Numbered from the stretch's first letter, positions 15,866 through 24,332 are shown. The stretch: 32,788 bases of DNA from Paracoccaceae bacterium (GCA_013042605.1 JABDPT010000258.1:1-32788); one strand, 5' to 3'. Notes: generated by a model from the letters alone, not told the origin. Program-made: numbers and translations.

Positions 15866-16750
15866 ATGAACGTCGATTGGCGCAAATCTCCTCCCCTGAC
15901 AACGCTTCGCGCGTTTGAGGCGACGGCGCGGCTTGGCGGGTATTCCGCGGCGGCACGGGCGTTGAACGTCACACCGGCGGCCATTGCGCAGCAGGTTCGC
16001 AAACTGGAAGCCGAGGTCGAAGCGGCGCTTGTCCGCCGCGAGGGGCGGGGGCTGGCGCTGACCGAGGCCGGGCAACAGCTTGCCCGACCGTTGAACGAAG
16101 CGTTCTCCCAGATCTTTGGCGCGATCGAGGATCTCAAGCATCAGCAGGCCGCGCGCGGGGTTCAGGTTTCGACCACGGATTATTTCGCCAACGCGGCGGT
16201 TCTTCCGAAGCTCGGTGAATTCTGGAAGGCCCATCCGGGCGTGCAGGTGTCCTTCACACCGGAAGGCAACCCGCAGCCCATCGATACGCGCCGGTTCGAC
16301 ATCGTCATTCGTGGCGCCGCCCCGAACCACGATTGGGGGGAGTGCAGGGCCATCCCGCTTCTGACGACAAAGATGATCATCGCGGGCGCCCCGGCGTTGG
16401 TCGGGTCCGGCGATGCCGACCTCGCAAGCCTTCCCTGGATTGCCGACCATACCATCGGTGAAGCGGTGTTCGAGGATATGATCCGCCGCGCGGGCTGTGA
16501 CCCGGACGCGATCACCCGCGTTGATCCGGGAAGCGCCCGTCTGGAGCTTGAGGCCGGCGTCATGGGCTATGGCCTGTTGGCGGGTCCCGAGATCATCATG
16601 CGCCGGCACCTGAAGGACGGTTCGCTGAGACAGGTGTGCGAATTGTCCGGGATGACCGGCGTCTATTCCGCAATTCTGGCCAAGGGGCCGATGCGCGCGC
16701 CGGTCAGGGCCTTTCTCGATTGGTTGATCGAAGCCTGCCGCGCGTATTGA
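15866..16750 (+). CDS. LysR-family regulator (GcvA-like)
   Basis: 294 aa. The N-terminal winged helix-turn-helix (about residues 10-67; RAFEATARLGGYSAAARALN and VTPAAIAQQVRKLE) is followed by a periplasmic-binding-protein-like effector domain from about residue 95 (VQVSTTDYFANAAVLPKLGEF). The sequence style is that of the GcvA subgroup. No Shine-Dalgarno sequence precedes the ATG, and an inverted repeat ends six bases before it. The obvious target is the divergent DUF4440 gene; the universal stress protein gene follows by 64 bases with its own strong ribosome site. The effector is unknown. Confidence 0.9.
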   Translation: MNVDWRKSPPLTTLRAFEATARLGGYSAAARALNVTPAAIAQQVRKLEAEVEAALVRREGRGLALTEAGQQLARPLNEAFSQIFGAIEDLKHQQAARGVQVSTTDYFANAAVLPKLGEFWKAHPGVQVSFTPEGNPQPIDTRRFDIVIRGAAPNHDWGECRAIPLLTTKMIIAGAPALVGSGDADLASLPWIADHTIGEAVFEDMIRRAGCDPDAITRVDPGSARLELEAGVMGYGLLAGPEIIMRRHLKDGSLRQVCELSGMTGVYSAILAKGPMRAPVRAFLDWLIEACRAY

Positions 16751-16814
16751 CACGGATCAGGCAGGCATGCGGCTGCGTCGGTATGGTGGGACAGCAATTC
16801 AGGAGGACCGCCCG

Positions 16815-17231
16815 ATGTATTCCCGCATTCTCGTTCCCGTTGATTTGGACAATACCGACAAGCTGACCAAGGCGCTCGACCTCGCCGCGCAAACGGCGAA
16901 GGAAAGCGACGCAACCGTGATTTACGTCGGTATCGTGGATGCCGTGCCGACCACCTCGGCGCGGACCGAAGGTGACCGTATGAAGACCCTGCTTGACGAA
17001 TTCGCCGCGAATCAGGCAAAGGCCCACGGCATCAAAGCGTCGGATCAGATCGTCCTGCGGGGGGATCTGCACCTGAATATCGGCCGGGACGTTATCGATT
17101 GTGCCAAGCGCTCAGGCTGCGACCTGATCGTCATGGCAAGCCACGTTCCGGGGATAAAAGACCACATCTTTTCATCCAACGCCGGTTACGTCGCATCTTA
17201 CGCGCCGATGTCGGTTTATGTCGTGCGTTGA
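16815..17231 (+). CDS. Universal stress protein, UspA family
   Basis: 138-aa cytoplasmic UspA domain. It begins MYSRILVPVDLDNTDKLTKAL and ends LIVMASHVPGIKDHIFSSNAGYV...VYVVR. The glycine-rich ATP loop of the UspF/G type (GLKDYLLGSNA) appears as GIKDHIFSSNA, so one glycine is replaced by serine and nucleotide binding is uncertain. The start is fixed by AGGAGG at 16801-16806, 8 bases before the ATG; the open frame upstream is not needed. It is the last rightward gene before a block of leftward genes. Confidence 0.9.
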   Translation: MYSRILVPVDLDNTDKLTKALDLAAQTAKESDATVIYVGIVDAVPTTSARTEGDRMKTLLDEFAANQAKAHGIKASDQIVLRGDLHLNIGRDVIDCAKRSGCDLIVMASHVPGIKDHIFSSNAGYVASYAPMSVYVVR

Positions 17232-17282
17232 AGGGGTTGGGTGGGGTTCTTCATAGTCTAAGCCCAGCACACAGTCGCATTT

Positions 17283-17726
17283 TCAACCGCAGTCTATCCG
17301 TTCGCCCGTAATCGGCATCCCCACGGGCAGCATTTCGGACATCCTGCGCTTGAAGTTCATGACCGACAACTGCATGCCGTCCGGCGTCCATTCATAGGTC
17401 AGGCGCGCCGCCGCAAGCTCGCCGGTCTTCATGCGGATGGCAAGGATGTGGTCTTCGTAATCCTCGCCGAGTTTCGCGACGACATACGCGTTGCCGCCGT
17501 CAAACTGAATGTCGCGGACCAGGGAAGTCAAAGTCTCGATCGCATTGTTCCGACTTTTCGGGGCCCAACGGGACGCCAGTTCGTTCAACAAGGGCTCGAT
17601 GTCCGCAGCCCTGTTTTCACTGGTCACTGAAAGCAGCCGACAGCTGTCTTCCGCAGGATCAGCATCTGCCGTTGTGGTTATCGCCGCGATTGAAAGACAA
17701 AGAAACGTTCGAACCAAATACCTCAT
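17283..17726 (-). CDS. Hypothetical secreted protein
   Basis: 147 aa, not recognised. An N-terminal signal peptide (MRYLVRTFLCLSIAAITTTADA, cleavage near residue 22-23) precedes a small soluble domain with one Cys early (SCRLLS) and one at the end (RIDCG), which could form a disulfide in the periplasm. No membrane helix after the signal. It lies downstream of the choice-of-anchor L gene on the same strand but is separated from it by a strong terminator hairpin, so it is expressed by readthrough or from its own promoter. No function is suggested. Confidence 0.6.
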   Translation of the reverse strand: MRYLVRTFLCLSIAAITTTADADPAEDSCRLLSVTSENRAADIEPLLNELASRWAPKSRNNAIETLTSLVRDIQFDGGNAYVVAKLGEDYEDHILAIRMKTGELAAARLTYEWTPDGMQLSVMNFKRRMSEMLPVGMPITGERIDCG

Positions 17727-17748
17727 GCCAGCCCCCGCACCAGAAAAC

Positions 17749-17778
17749 GCTCTCTCCCGGATAACGCCGGGAGAGAGC
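17749..17778 (-). terminator. Strong hairpin terminator after the choice-of-anchor L gene
   Basis: Perfect 12-bp stem (GCTCTCTCCCGG with CCGGGAGAGAGC) and a 6-base loop. On the minus strand it is followed by GTTTTCT. It lies 24 bases beyond the choice-of-anchor L stop and 22 bases before the next start, so it should limit transcription into the downstream secreted orphan. Confidence 0.8.
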
Positions 17779-17801
17779 TTAACACTGAAAATCCAATGGC
17801 C

Positions 17802-18719
17802 TCAGATGCGGCTTTGACGCCGGCGGATAAGGCCGAAGGCACCAAGTCCGGCAAGAAGCAGCGGCAGGCTTGCCGGGATCGGGACCACACCTGGCGGTGT
17901 GCCGGGGGGCTCGTTTCCGATCCCGCCGCCGCTGGTCGTTGTACCGGCCGTAAGGTTCGTGAAGAAGAGCGCCGAGTCGAAGATCGTGTCGCTCGTATCC
18001 GCGATGGCGATTTCGATTGTGTTGACCGCTCCACCCCCGTCGGCAAGCATGATCAGGTTGAAAACGTCCGTCAGGCCATTCCATTCAAGACCATAGCTGT
18101 CTGCCGAGGTTCCGCCGACCGGATTGGAGTTGAAAAAGTCGTTTGGGTCGCCGGATTGATTGGACACCAGATCGCCATTCGGGAAAAAGGCGTAGTTCAC
18201 GCCATTTACGAACACTCCCATGATGTCGGTCACGCCCTGAGTGGGGAATTCGTCTGTGGCAAAGATGAACTGTGCCGACACCGAATTTTCCGTTGGGTCA
18301 TCCAAAACGAAATCGAACGACAGAACGTTCGAGTCATTCTGGCTTGTGCTCAGCCCGCCTGTGGATGCCAGGTCGACGAGAGGGGCGAATGATCCCGTTC
18401 CTGTGCTGGCGGATGCCGAGTTGGACGTGTTCTCGGTCGTACTGAACGTGCCCAGACCGCTTGTCAGGACAACGCCGTCTGTGAGAGCCAGGTCGGGGTC
18501 GCTTGAATTCGAGGTTTGGTTGAAACCGGAATAGGTTCCCTGCTGGGTAGAGCCGCCGATAAGCGCCTCGGTTCCCGAGACAATCGAAATACCGCTGAGT
18601 GTTCCCAAAGTGGCGGCTGCGAGAGTGGCCGGATCACTGTCTACGGACACCGTTAGAGCCGAAGATGCACCAGCAGACATCGTAACAACACTCAGTGCCG
18701 TTAAGGTTCTGTAAAACAT
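17802..18719 (-). CDS. Choice-of-anchor L protein with VPLPA-CTERM tail
   Basis: 305-aa exported surface protein. Signal peptide in the first 21 residues (ALSVVTMSAGASSA), then a Ser/Thr/Asp/Gly-rich beta-sandwich domain of the choice-of-anchor L type (ALTDGVVLTSG, FDFVLDDPTENSVSAQFIFA, TDIMGVFVNG, EIAIADTSDTIFDSALFF). The C-terminus is a sorting signal: VPIPASLPLLLAGLGAFGLI followed by RRR, i.e. motif, transmembrane helix and basic tail, the VPLPA-CTERM form of PEP-CTERM signals processed by an exosortase. I start at MFYRTL because GGGGG lies 8-10 bases upstream; a longer frame from 18794 has no ribosome site. A strong terminator follows. Possible role in extracellular matrix or biofilm, by family association only. 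Confidence 0.82.
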   Translation of the reverse strand: MFYRTLTALSVVTMSAGASSALTVSVDSDPATLAAATLGTLSGISIVSGTEALIGGSTQQGTYSGFNQTSNSSDPDLALTDGVVLTSGLGTFSTTENTSNSASASTGTGSFAPLVDLASTGGLSTSQNDSNVLSFDFVLDDPTENSVSAQFIFATDEFPTQGVTDIMGVFVNGVNYAFFPNGDLVSNQSGDPNDFFNSNPVGGTSADSYGLEWNGLTDVFNLIMLADGGGAVNTIEIAIADTSDTIFDSALFFTNLTAGTTTSGGGIGNEPPGTPPGVVPIPASLPLLLAGLGAFGLIRRRQSRI

Positions 18720-18976
18720 GGATTTACCCCCAGAAAGACAAATACAAACAAACACGAAAAACTCGGAAATACTCTGTTTCGTAGCATGAATCATTCAAAA
18801 ATGGAAGTATTTCGCTGATTTGGCGCATGCAGGCCATGTTCCGATTGGGGTGTTGTGGCGCGCTTAGGGGGGTGAGAAATATTCCTATGACGGTCGGCCA
18901 TAACTCTTTCTTTGGGGGCGAGTGATCCGGGTGAACCGGGCCGTCTTAATCTAATCGCGAACGTTTACCGCCCACG

Positions 18977-19918
18977 TCACACATCATCCAGACTGAGGCC
19001 CGCTGCTCTCTCATGGACCGCCTCATAAGCGCCGATCACCATGGATCTGAGCCACTTGAGGCCGGGGTCTTGCGAGACACGCGCACTCCAGAAAAAGCGG
19101 AAGGTGATGTCAGGCAGATCGATTGGCGGACGTTTGGCGATAAGGCCATAGGTGCGCACGTCATCGACCATGAAAAGCGCGACAGTCGTTCCCAGCATGT
19201 TCGTGCGCGCAATCAAAGGGGCAACGCCGGAAAACTCGGGCAGGTTGGCGCCGATGCGGCGCTTGAGCCCGTCGCGCGCGACCTTGTCTTCCACGGTTTG
19301 GCGGGCGGCGTTCGACACGCCTACCATGACATGTGGCCAGTCCAGCCAGGCTTGTTTGGTCCAATTCTCTGCCGCCGGGTGGCCTTGGCGCATGTAGGTA
19401 TAGCGTTGCAGCGGCGGCATTTTCCGTTCCATCAGCCCCTCGGGCAGGGTCGTGTCGGCGCCGAGCATGGCAAGATCGACCTGCTCATCCGCCACGGCCG
19501 TGTAAAGATGCGGCCCCAGACTGACCCATTCGACCGATACGCCCGGCGCTTCGGTGCTCATCCGTGCAAAAACCTCGGAGATGAGGGGCGTGATGGCAGG
19601 CACCGCGATCCGAAAGGTGCGCGTGCTGGTTGCCGGATCAAAGGGCTGTGGCGGCACAATCGCCCGCTGGATGCTGCGCAGAATCGGGCGCACGTCTTCG
19701 ATCAGCTTCAGCGCGTGGGGGCTTGGTTGCATCTTCCCGCCGACCTTCACCATCAGGGGATCACCGACCTGTTCGCGAAGCCGGGCGAGGGCGTGACTGA
19801 CGGCAGAGGGCGTCTTGTTCAGCCGCTCGGCCGCCTTGGTGACGCTGCCCTCGGTCATAAGTGCATCGAATGTCACGAGTAAATTGAGATCGAGCCGATG
19901 AAGCTGAATATCATTCAT
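18977..19918 (-). CDS. LysR-family regulator (NodD/NahR-type)
   Basis: 313 aa. The opening HRLDLNLLVTFDALMTEGSV and the helix-turn-helix AAERLNKTPSAVSHALARLRE, followed by DPLMVKVGGKMQPSPHA, are typical of the subgroup that includes NodD, NahR and PcpR regulators. The effector domain starts near residue 92 (RTFRIAVPAITPLISEVF). I chose MNDIQLHR; an in-frame ATG 16 codons earlier is possible, and neither has a good ribosome site. It is divergent from the VOC gene across 87 bases that contain a direct repeat, so VOC, and with it purQ, could be targets. Confidence 0.88.
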   Translation of the reverse strand: MNDIQLHRLDLNLLVTFDALMTEGSVTKAAERLNKTPSAVSHALARLREQVGDPLMVKVGGKMQPSPHALKLIEDVRPILRSIQRAIVPPQPFDPATSTRTFRIAVPAITPLISEVFARMSTEAPGVSVEWVSLGPHLYTAVADEQVDLAMLGADTTLPEGLMERKMPPLQRYTYMRQGHPAAENWTKQAWLDWPHVMVGVSNAARQTVEDKVARDGLKRRIGANLPEFSGVAPLIARTNMLGTTVALFMVDDVRTYGLIAKRPPIDLPDITFRFFWSARVSQDPGLKWLRSMVIGAYEAVHERAAGLSLDDV

Positions 19919-19919
19919 A

Positions 19920-19961
19920 GTGCATGAAATCGTTTCTCTGGGTTTCTGTGCAATTTCGTTC
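19920..19961. promoter_or_regulatory. Direct repeat in the LysR/VOC divergent region
   Basis: GTGCA-N6-CGTT (19920-19934) and GTGCA-N4-CGTT (from 19948), 28 bases apart, beginning immediately before the LysR ATG. GAAA-TCG-TTTC forms a small dyad inside the first copy. Candidate binding sites for the adjacent LysR regulator. Confidence 0.3.
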
Positions 19962-20005
19962 AACATCCTAGCCGAGCGAAACACATCAAGCAAAGGGGAT
20001 CGGAC

Positions 20006-20473
20006 ATGGCTCTTGTTTCATTCGATCACGTCAATATCCGAACGGTACATCTGGAAGAGATGGTCGCGTGGTACGAGGGGGTTCTCGGGCTGCGGTCCGG
20101 AGAGCGGCCCGAGTTTCCGGTTCCCGGTGCGTGGCTTTATCTCGGCGATACATGCGTTCTGCACCTGATCCAGGCTGACCCGGCGCCGATGACCTATGCG
20201 GAAGGTGAAAGCCTTCGGATGGAACACATCGCCTTTCGCGGCGAGGGGATGGATGCCTTCATTGCCCGTCTCGAAAACCAAGGGGTCGCCTACAAGCTTT
20301 TTCCCTTTGAGGCGCTGGATATCGTGCTGGTCTTTATCCGCGATCCGGACGGCAACCGCATTCACGTGGACTTCCCGGCCTCGGAACAAGGCTCAATGCC
20401 AGAAAGGTCGATCCAGACGCCACGCAAAGGGTCTGGCATCTTCCCTGAAAATCGGGCACCACGGCGGCCATGA
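20006..20473 (+). CDS. VOC-family (glyoxalase-fold) protein
   Basis: 155 aa. Two beta-alpha-beta-beta-beta modules: [25 protein letters not shown] and [22 protein letters not shown], ending [13 protein letters not shown]. Likely metal ligands are H8 and H74; the usual glutamate of the last strand is replaced by H120-V-D122. Members include dioxygenases, isomerases and resistance proteins, so the reaction is unknown. AAGGGGA precedes the ATG. After the domain (about residue 125) a 30-residue tail ([18 protein letters not shown]...) runs into the purQ start, and the TGA overlaps the purQ ATG. It is divergent from a LysR regulator. Confidence 0.82.
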   Translation: MALVSFDHVNIRTVHLEEMVAWYEGVLGLRSGERPEFPVPGAWLYLGDTCVLHLIQADPAPMTYAEGESLRMEHIAFRGEGMDAFIARLENQGVAYKLFPFEALDIVLVFIRDPDGNRIHVDFPASEQGSMPERSIQTPRKGSGIFPENRAPRRP

Positions 20474-21138
20474 AAGCTGCTGTCATCGTCTTCCCCGGAT
20501 CGAACTGCGACCGTGATCTTGCGGTCGCCTGCCGCAAGGCGGGCATGGATGTCACCATGGTCTGGCACAAGGATACCGAACTGCCGCCGGGCACCGATCT
20601 GGTCGGCATTCCGGGCGGGTTTTCCTTTGGCGATTACCTGCGCTGCGGGGCGATTGCCGCGCGCTCGCCCATCATCACCGCGGTTTCCGCTCATGCGAAA
20701 CGCGGCGGCTATGCGGTGGGCCTGTGCAACGGGTTTCAGGTGCTGACCGAAACCGGACTTCTGCCCGGGGTGCTCATGCGCAACCGCGATCTGAAATACA
20801 TCTGCCGGACCATCGGTCTTCGGGTTGAAACGACCGACAGCGCCTTTACCAGCGGCTATACGCAGGGCCAGGAGATCGCGATCCCCATTGCCCACCATGA
20901 CGGCAACTATACCGCTGATTCCGAAACGGTGGCGCGTCTGAAGGGCGACGGGCGTGTGGCCTTTACCTATATCGACAACCCCAACGGATCGGTGGCCGAT
21001 ATTGCGGGCATCCTGTCCGAAAACCGCCGGGTTCTGGGCATGATGCCCCATCCCGAGCGTGCCGCCGACCCGCTGCACACCTCGCAGGACGGGGTCACCT
21101 TCTTCGCCGGGCTTGCCAGCGCCCTTGCTGACGCTTGA
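20470..21138 (+). CDS. purQ: FGAM synthase subunit PurQ
   Basis: Glutamine amidotransferase subunit of formylglycinamidine synthase; it releases ammonia from glutamine for PurL. 222 aa, normal. Class I amidotransferase residues are present: nucleophile C86 in VGLCNGFQ, the [13 protein letters not shown] loop, and the His-Glu of MMPHPERA near residue 198. The ATG overlaps the VOC stop by four bases and no Shine-Dalgarno sequence is evident, so its translation may depend on VOC translation. It is separated from purS by about 6.3 kb and a terminator, unlike the contiguous order usual in the family. purL is not in the window. Confidence 0.96.
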   Translation: MKAAVIVFPGSNCDRDLAVACRKAGMDVTMVWHKDTELPPGTDLVGIPGGFSFGDYLRCGAIAARSPIITAVSAHAKRGGYAVGLCNGFQVLTETGLLPGVLMRNRDLKYICRTIGLRVETTDSAFTSGYTQGQEIAIPIAHHDGNYTADSETVARLKGDGRVAFTYIDNPNGSVADIAGILSENRRVLGMMPHPERAADPLHTSQDGVTFFAGLASALADA

Positions 21139-21169
21139 GCACGGCCCCAAAGCGGCGTAACTTATCAAC

Positions 21170-22930
21170 ATGGTAGCACGCGATCACGCCCGGGAGGCCG
21201 AGATCGAACCGGGCGCGATCTGGCGTATCCGGATCGTTTTCATCGTGTTCATCGCCATCGCGGTGTCGGTCGTTTGGATCACGAATTACTACCTGACCGA
21301 GCGTTTTACCGAGAACACGCGCAACCGGGCCGAGGTGCGGGTGGCGCTGTATTCCGGCAACCTATTGTCCGAGCTTCAGCGAAATTCGGTCGTGCCGCTG
21401 CTTCTGGCCCGCGATCCGACCTTGATCGGGGCGCTGACCTCGGGCGATTTTTCGCAATCGACGCCCCGGCTGATCAGTTACCGCGACGAGATCGGGGCAG
21501 CCGAGATCATTCTGGTCGACCGCGACGGACGCACCGTGGCCACCACCGACCGCGACGCGCTGGGCCGCCAGCTTCGGTCTGAGGCTTACGTGGTCGAGGC
21601 CCTTCGCTCGAACGACACTGTTTTCACGACGTCGCGCCATGAAAGCGGGCGGATCGACTTCAACTATTCCCGCAAGGTCGAAATCAGCGGCGATACGATC
21701 GGGGTGATCATCGTCACCGTCGATCTGGCCAAGTTCGAAGCCGCCTGGTCGGGATTTTCGGATGCGGTGATGGTCACCAATTCGGAAGGTGAGATCATCC
21801 TGTCGACGGAAAGCCGATGGCGCGGGCTGAGCGAGGAAGAGGCGCTGTCGGCGCGCTCAGCCCCCACGGCGATTCAGCGCGCGGTCGAGGTGACGGCCGA
21901 CTGGGCGGCCTTGCCGGTCGACGCCTTCCTGCGCGCCGACGCGGTGTTGCGGCAAGAGGCGCTGATCGGCTTTCAGGGCTGGCGCATGACCAGCTTCACC
22001 ACCTATGCCAGCGTGCGTGAGCGGGTTAACGCCGTTATCGCGCTTGAGATCATGGTGTTTTCGATTCTTCTGGCCGGCGCCTTCTATGTTGTCAGCCGCC
22101 GCGCCCAGACGCGGTCGGTGGTTTACCAAAGGGAATCGGCAGAGCTTCGCCAGCTTAACGTGGCGCTCCAGCGGGAAATCGCCGAGCGAAAAAAGGCCGA
22201 GCGCAACCTCGAAGTGGCCGAACAGACGCTTCAGCAAAGCTCCAAGCTGGCCATTCTGGGCGAGATGTCGGCTTCTGTCTCTCACGAGCTCAATCAGCCG
22301 CTCGCGGCGATGAAGACCTATCTCGCCGGGGCCAAGCTTCTGCTGCATCGCAAGCGCCCGGACGAGGCCCTGTCGTCATTCCAGCGCATCGACGATCTGA
22401 TCGAGCGGATGGGGGCGATCACCCGCCAGCTCAAGAGTTATGCGCGCAAGGGCGGTGACGCCTTTGAACCCATAGATGTAAGGGCTTCGGTGTCCTCGGC
22501 GCTGGAAATGATGGAACCCCAGCTCAAGCGCGGCGGGATCGAGATCAAGCGCACTTTGCCACGCGATCCGGTCATGGTGATGGCCGACCGCATTCGTTTC
22601 GAACAGGTGCTGATCAACCTGTTGCGCAACGCGGTTGATGCGACCAGCAAGGTGGACGACCCGACGATTGAAATCCTTGTCACGGTGGGGGACGAGGCCC
22701 TGATCGCGGTCAGCGACAACGGCGTGGGGATAGATGACCTCAAGGCGCTGTTCGAGCCGTTTTACACGACCAAGGCCCCCGGCGACGGGGTCGGGCTGGG
22801 GCTTGCCATTTCATCGGGGATCGTGGACGACCTCGGCGGTCGCCTGATCGCGCGTAATCGGCGCGCTGGCGGCGCGGTGTTCGAGGTGTCGCTGCCCCTT
22901 TACACCGAAGATACCAAAGCGGCGGAGTGA
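21170..22930 (+). CDS. DctB-like sensor histidine kinase
   Basis: 586 aa, inner membrane. TM1 at about 22-40, a periplasmic double-Cache/PAS-type sensor (41-285) and TM2 at about 288-308, then a coiled coil (RESAELRQLNVALQREIAERKKAER) and the kinase core. The phospho-acceptor is H372 in SASVSHELNQPLAAMKTYL. ATP-binding boxes: INLLRNAVDATSK (N), VSDNGVGIDD (G1) and GDGVGLGLAIS (G2). The architecture and the H-box match DctB, which senses C4-dicarboxylates such as succinate and malate. It precedes its response regulator by 7 bases. No dctPQM or dctA transport genes lie in the window, so the ligand is inferred from family only. Confidence 0.88.
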   Translation: MVARDHAREAEIEPGAIWRIRIVFIVFIAIAVSVVWITNYYLTERFTENTRNRAEVRVALYSGNLLSELQRNSVVPLLLARDPTLIGALTSGDFSQSTPRLISYRDEIGAAEIILVDRDGRTVATTDRDALGRQLRSEAYVVEALRSNDTVFTTSRHESGRIDFNYSRKVEISGDTIGVIIVTVDLAKFEAAWSGFSDAVMVTNSEGEIILSTESRWRGLSEEEALSARSAPTAIQRAVEVTADWAALPVDAFLRADAVLRQEALIGFQGWRMTSFTTYASVRERVNAVIALEIMVFSILLAGAFYVVSRRAQTRSVVYQRESAELRQLNVALQREIAERKKAERNLEVAEQTLQQSSKLAILGEMSASVSHELNQPLAAMKTYLAGAKLLLHRKRPDEALSSFQRIDDLIERMGAITRQLKSYARKGGDAFEPIDVRASVSSALEMMEPQLKRGGIEIKRTLPRDPVMVMADRIRFEQVLINLLRNAVDATSKVDDPTIEILVTVGDEALIAVSDNGVGIDDLKALFEPFYTTKAPGDGVGLGLAISSGIVDDLGGRLIARNRRAGGAVFEVSLPLYTEDTKAAE

Positions 22931-22937
22931 AAGAGAC

Positions 22938-24269
22938 ATGGCGCAGGCAATGAAAATCGCGATCGTCGACGACGAACAGGACATGCGGCAATCGATCAGC
23001 CAGTGGCTGGCCTTGTCGGGGTTCGACACCGAAACCTATGCAAGCGCGGAAGATGCGCTCAAGGCCGTGGGCGCGGATTATCCGGGCGTCGTGGTCAGCG
23101 ACATCAAGATGCCCGGCATGGACGGGATGCAGTTGCTCAAGCGATTGATGAGCGTGGATAGCGGCCTACCGGTGATCATGATCACCGGACATGGCGACGT
23201 GCCCATGGCGGTCGAAGCGATGCGCGTGGGCGCATTCGACTTTCTGGAAAAACCCTTCAACCCCGACCGGATGACCGAGCTTGCCAAGCGGGCGACGTCA
23301 AGCCGTCGCCTGACGCTTGATAACCGGGCGCTGCGGCGCGAGTTGTCGGATGGGTCGGGCATCATGTCCAAGCTGATCGGCTCTTCTCCGGTGATGGAAC
23401 GGCTGCGCGAGGATATTCTCGATCTCGGTCAGGCGGACGGTCATGTATTGATCGACGGCGAAACCGGCACCGGAAAGACGCTTGTCGCGCACGCGCTGCA
23501 TGCGGTGGGGGCCAAGCCCGGCCGCCGCTTCGTGATCTTCTCTTGCGCGAGCCACGACGAGGACGCGCTGGCCAAACGGCTGTTTGGCCCGATGGAAGAG
23601 GGCGGCACCCAGCCTCTCGTGGAAGAGGCGCGGGGCGGGACGCTTGTGCTGGAAGATATCGATGCCTTGTCGTCGGGCCTTCAGGGTCGGCTGCTAAGCT
23701 GGATCAACGCGCAGGGCGAGCCGCCCGAAACCCGGGTGGTCGCCATCTCGAACCTGCAGGAACAGGGCAAGACCTGCGAAGACGTGCTGCGGCCCGACCT
23801 TTTTTACCGGTTGGCGGCGATGAAGATCACCCTGCCGCCGTTGCGCGCGCGGGGCGAAGATATTCTCACCCTCTTCACGCAGTTTTCCGAGCGTTTCGCC
23901 GATGAGTATGGCTGCGAGACCCCCGAGGTCGGCGCGCAGGAAGCGGCCCAGCTTCTTCAAGCGCCGTGGCCCGGGAACATTCGTCAGCTTATCAATATCG
24001 CCGAGCGGGCGGTTTTGCAGAACCGGCGCGGATCGGGCACCATCGCCTCGCTTCTGTTGGCCGATAACGAGGCCGTGGAACCGGTCATGACGACCGAGGG
24101 CAAACCGCTCAAGGAATATGTCGAAGCGTTCGAGCGGATGCTGATCGACAACACCATGCGACGGCATCGCGGGTCGATCGCATCGGTCATGGACGAGCTG
24201 CGCCTGCCGCGCCGGACCCTGAACGAGAAGATGGCCAAGTACGGGTTGCAGCGCGCCGATTACGTCTAG
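22938..24269 (+). CDS. DctD-like response regulator lacking the GAFTGA loop
   Basis: 443 aa. The receiver domain has D11-D12, phospho-acceptor D55 (VVVSDIKMPG), T83 and K105. The AAA+ domain starts near residue 145, with Walker A GETGTGKT at 174-181. The helix after Walker A should carry GAFTGA, the sigma54-contact loop; here the segment reads LFGPMEEGGTQPLVEEARGG with no such loop. Walker B reads LVLEDI (E239-D240) where the family has LDE, so the acidic pair is swapped. The C-terminus has a Fis-type helix-turn-helix (SIASVMDELRLPRRTLNEKM). It is probably a DNA-binding regulator that does not activate sigma54 promoters, as known for Rhodobacter capsulatus NtrC. Partner of the upstream kinase. 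Confidence 0.88.
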   Translation: MAQAMKIAIVDDEQDMRQSISQWLALSGFDTETYASAEDALKAVGADYPGVVVSDIKMPGMDGMQLLKRLMSVDSGLPVIMITGHGDVPMAVEAMRVGAFDFLEKPFNPDRMTELAKRATSSRRLTLDNRALRRELSDGSGIMSKLIGSSPVMERLREDILDLGQADGHVLIDGETGTGKTLVAHALHAVGAKPGRRFVIFSCASHDEDALAKRLFGPMEEGGTQPLVEEARGGTLVLEDIDALSSGLQGRLLSWINAQGEPPETRVVAISNLQEQGKTCEDVLRPDLFYRLAAMKITLPPLRARGEDILTLFTQFSERFADEYGCETPEVGAQEAAQLLQAPWPGNIRQLINIAERAVLQNRRGSGTIASLLLADNEAVEPVMTTEGKPLKEYVEAFERMLIDNTMRRHRGSIASVMDELRLPRRTLNEKMAKYGLQRADYV

Positions 24270-24286
24270 TCGTTGACAGAACGGGG

Positions 24287-24319
24287 CGGTTCGGGCGTTT
24301 CTGTGAGCGTTCCGAACCG
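24287..24319 (+). terminator. Hairpin between dctD-like and phosphatase genes
   Basis: Perfect 8-bp stem CGGTTCGG/CCGAACCG with a 17-base loop, then AAAGGCTTTTTCG. The T5 run is 7 bases past the stem, so this is an imperfect terminator. The AAAGG ribosome site of the next gene directly follows the stem, so it could also protect or expose that site. Confidence 0.4.
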
Positions 24320-24332
24320 AAAGGCTTTTTCG

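Noticed and set aside
18720-18976. Possible small gene in the gap between the choice-of-anchor L and LysR genes
   Set aside because: No open frame with a ribosome site or recognisable product; the region is better read as promoter DNA of the leftward surface-protein gene.
14133-20473. purS-purQ insert as a mobile element
   Set aside because: No transposase, integrase, tRNA gene, target duplication or flanking repeat was seen, so it is reported as an accessory block only.
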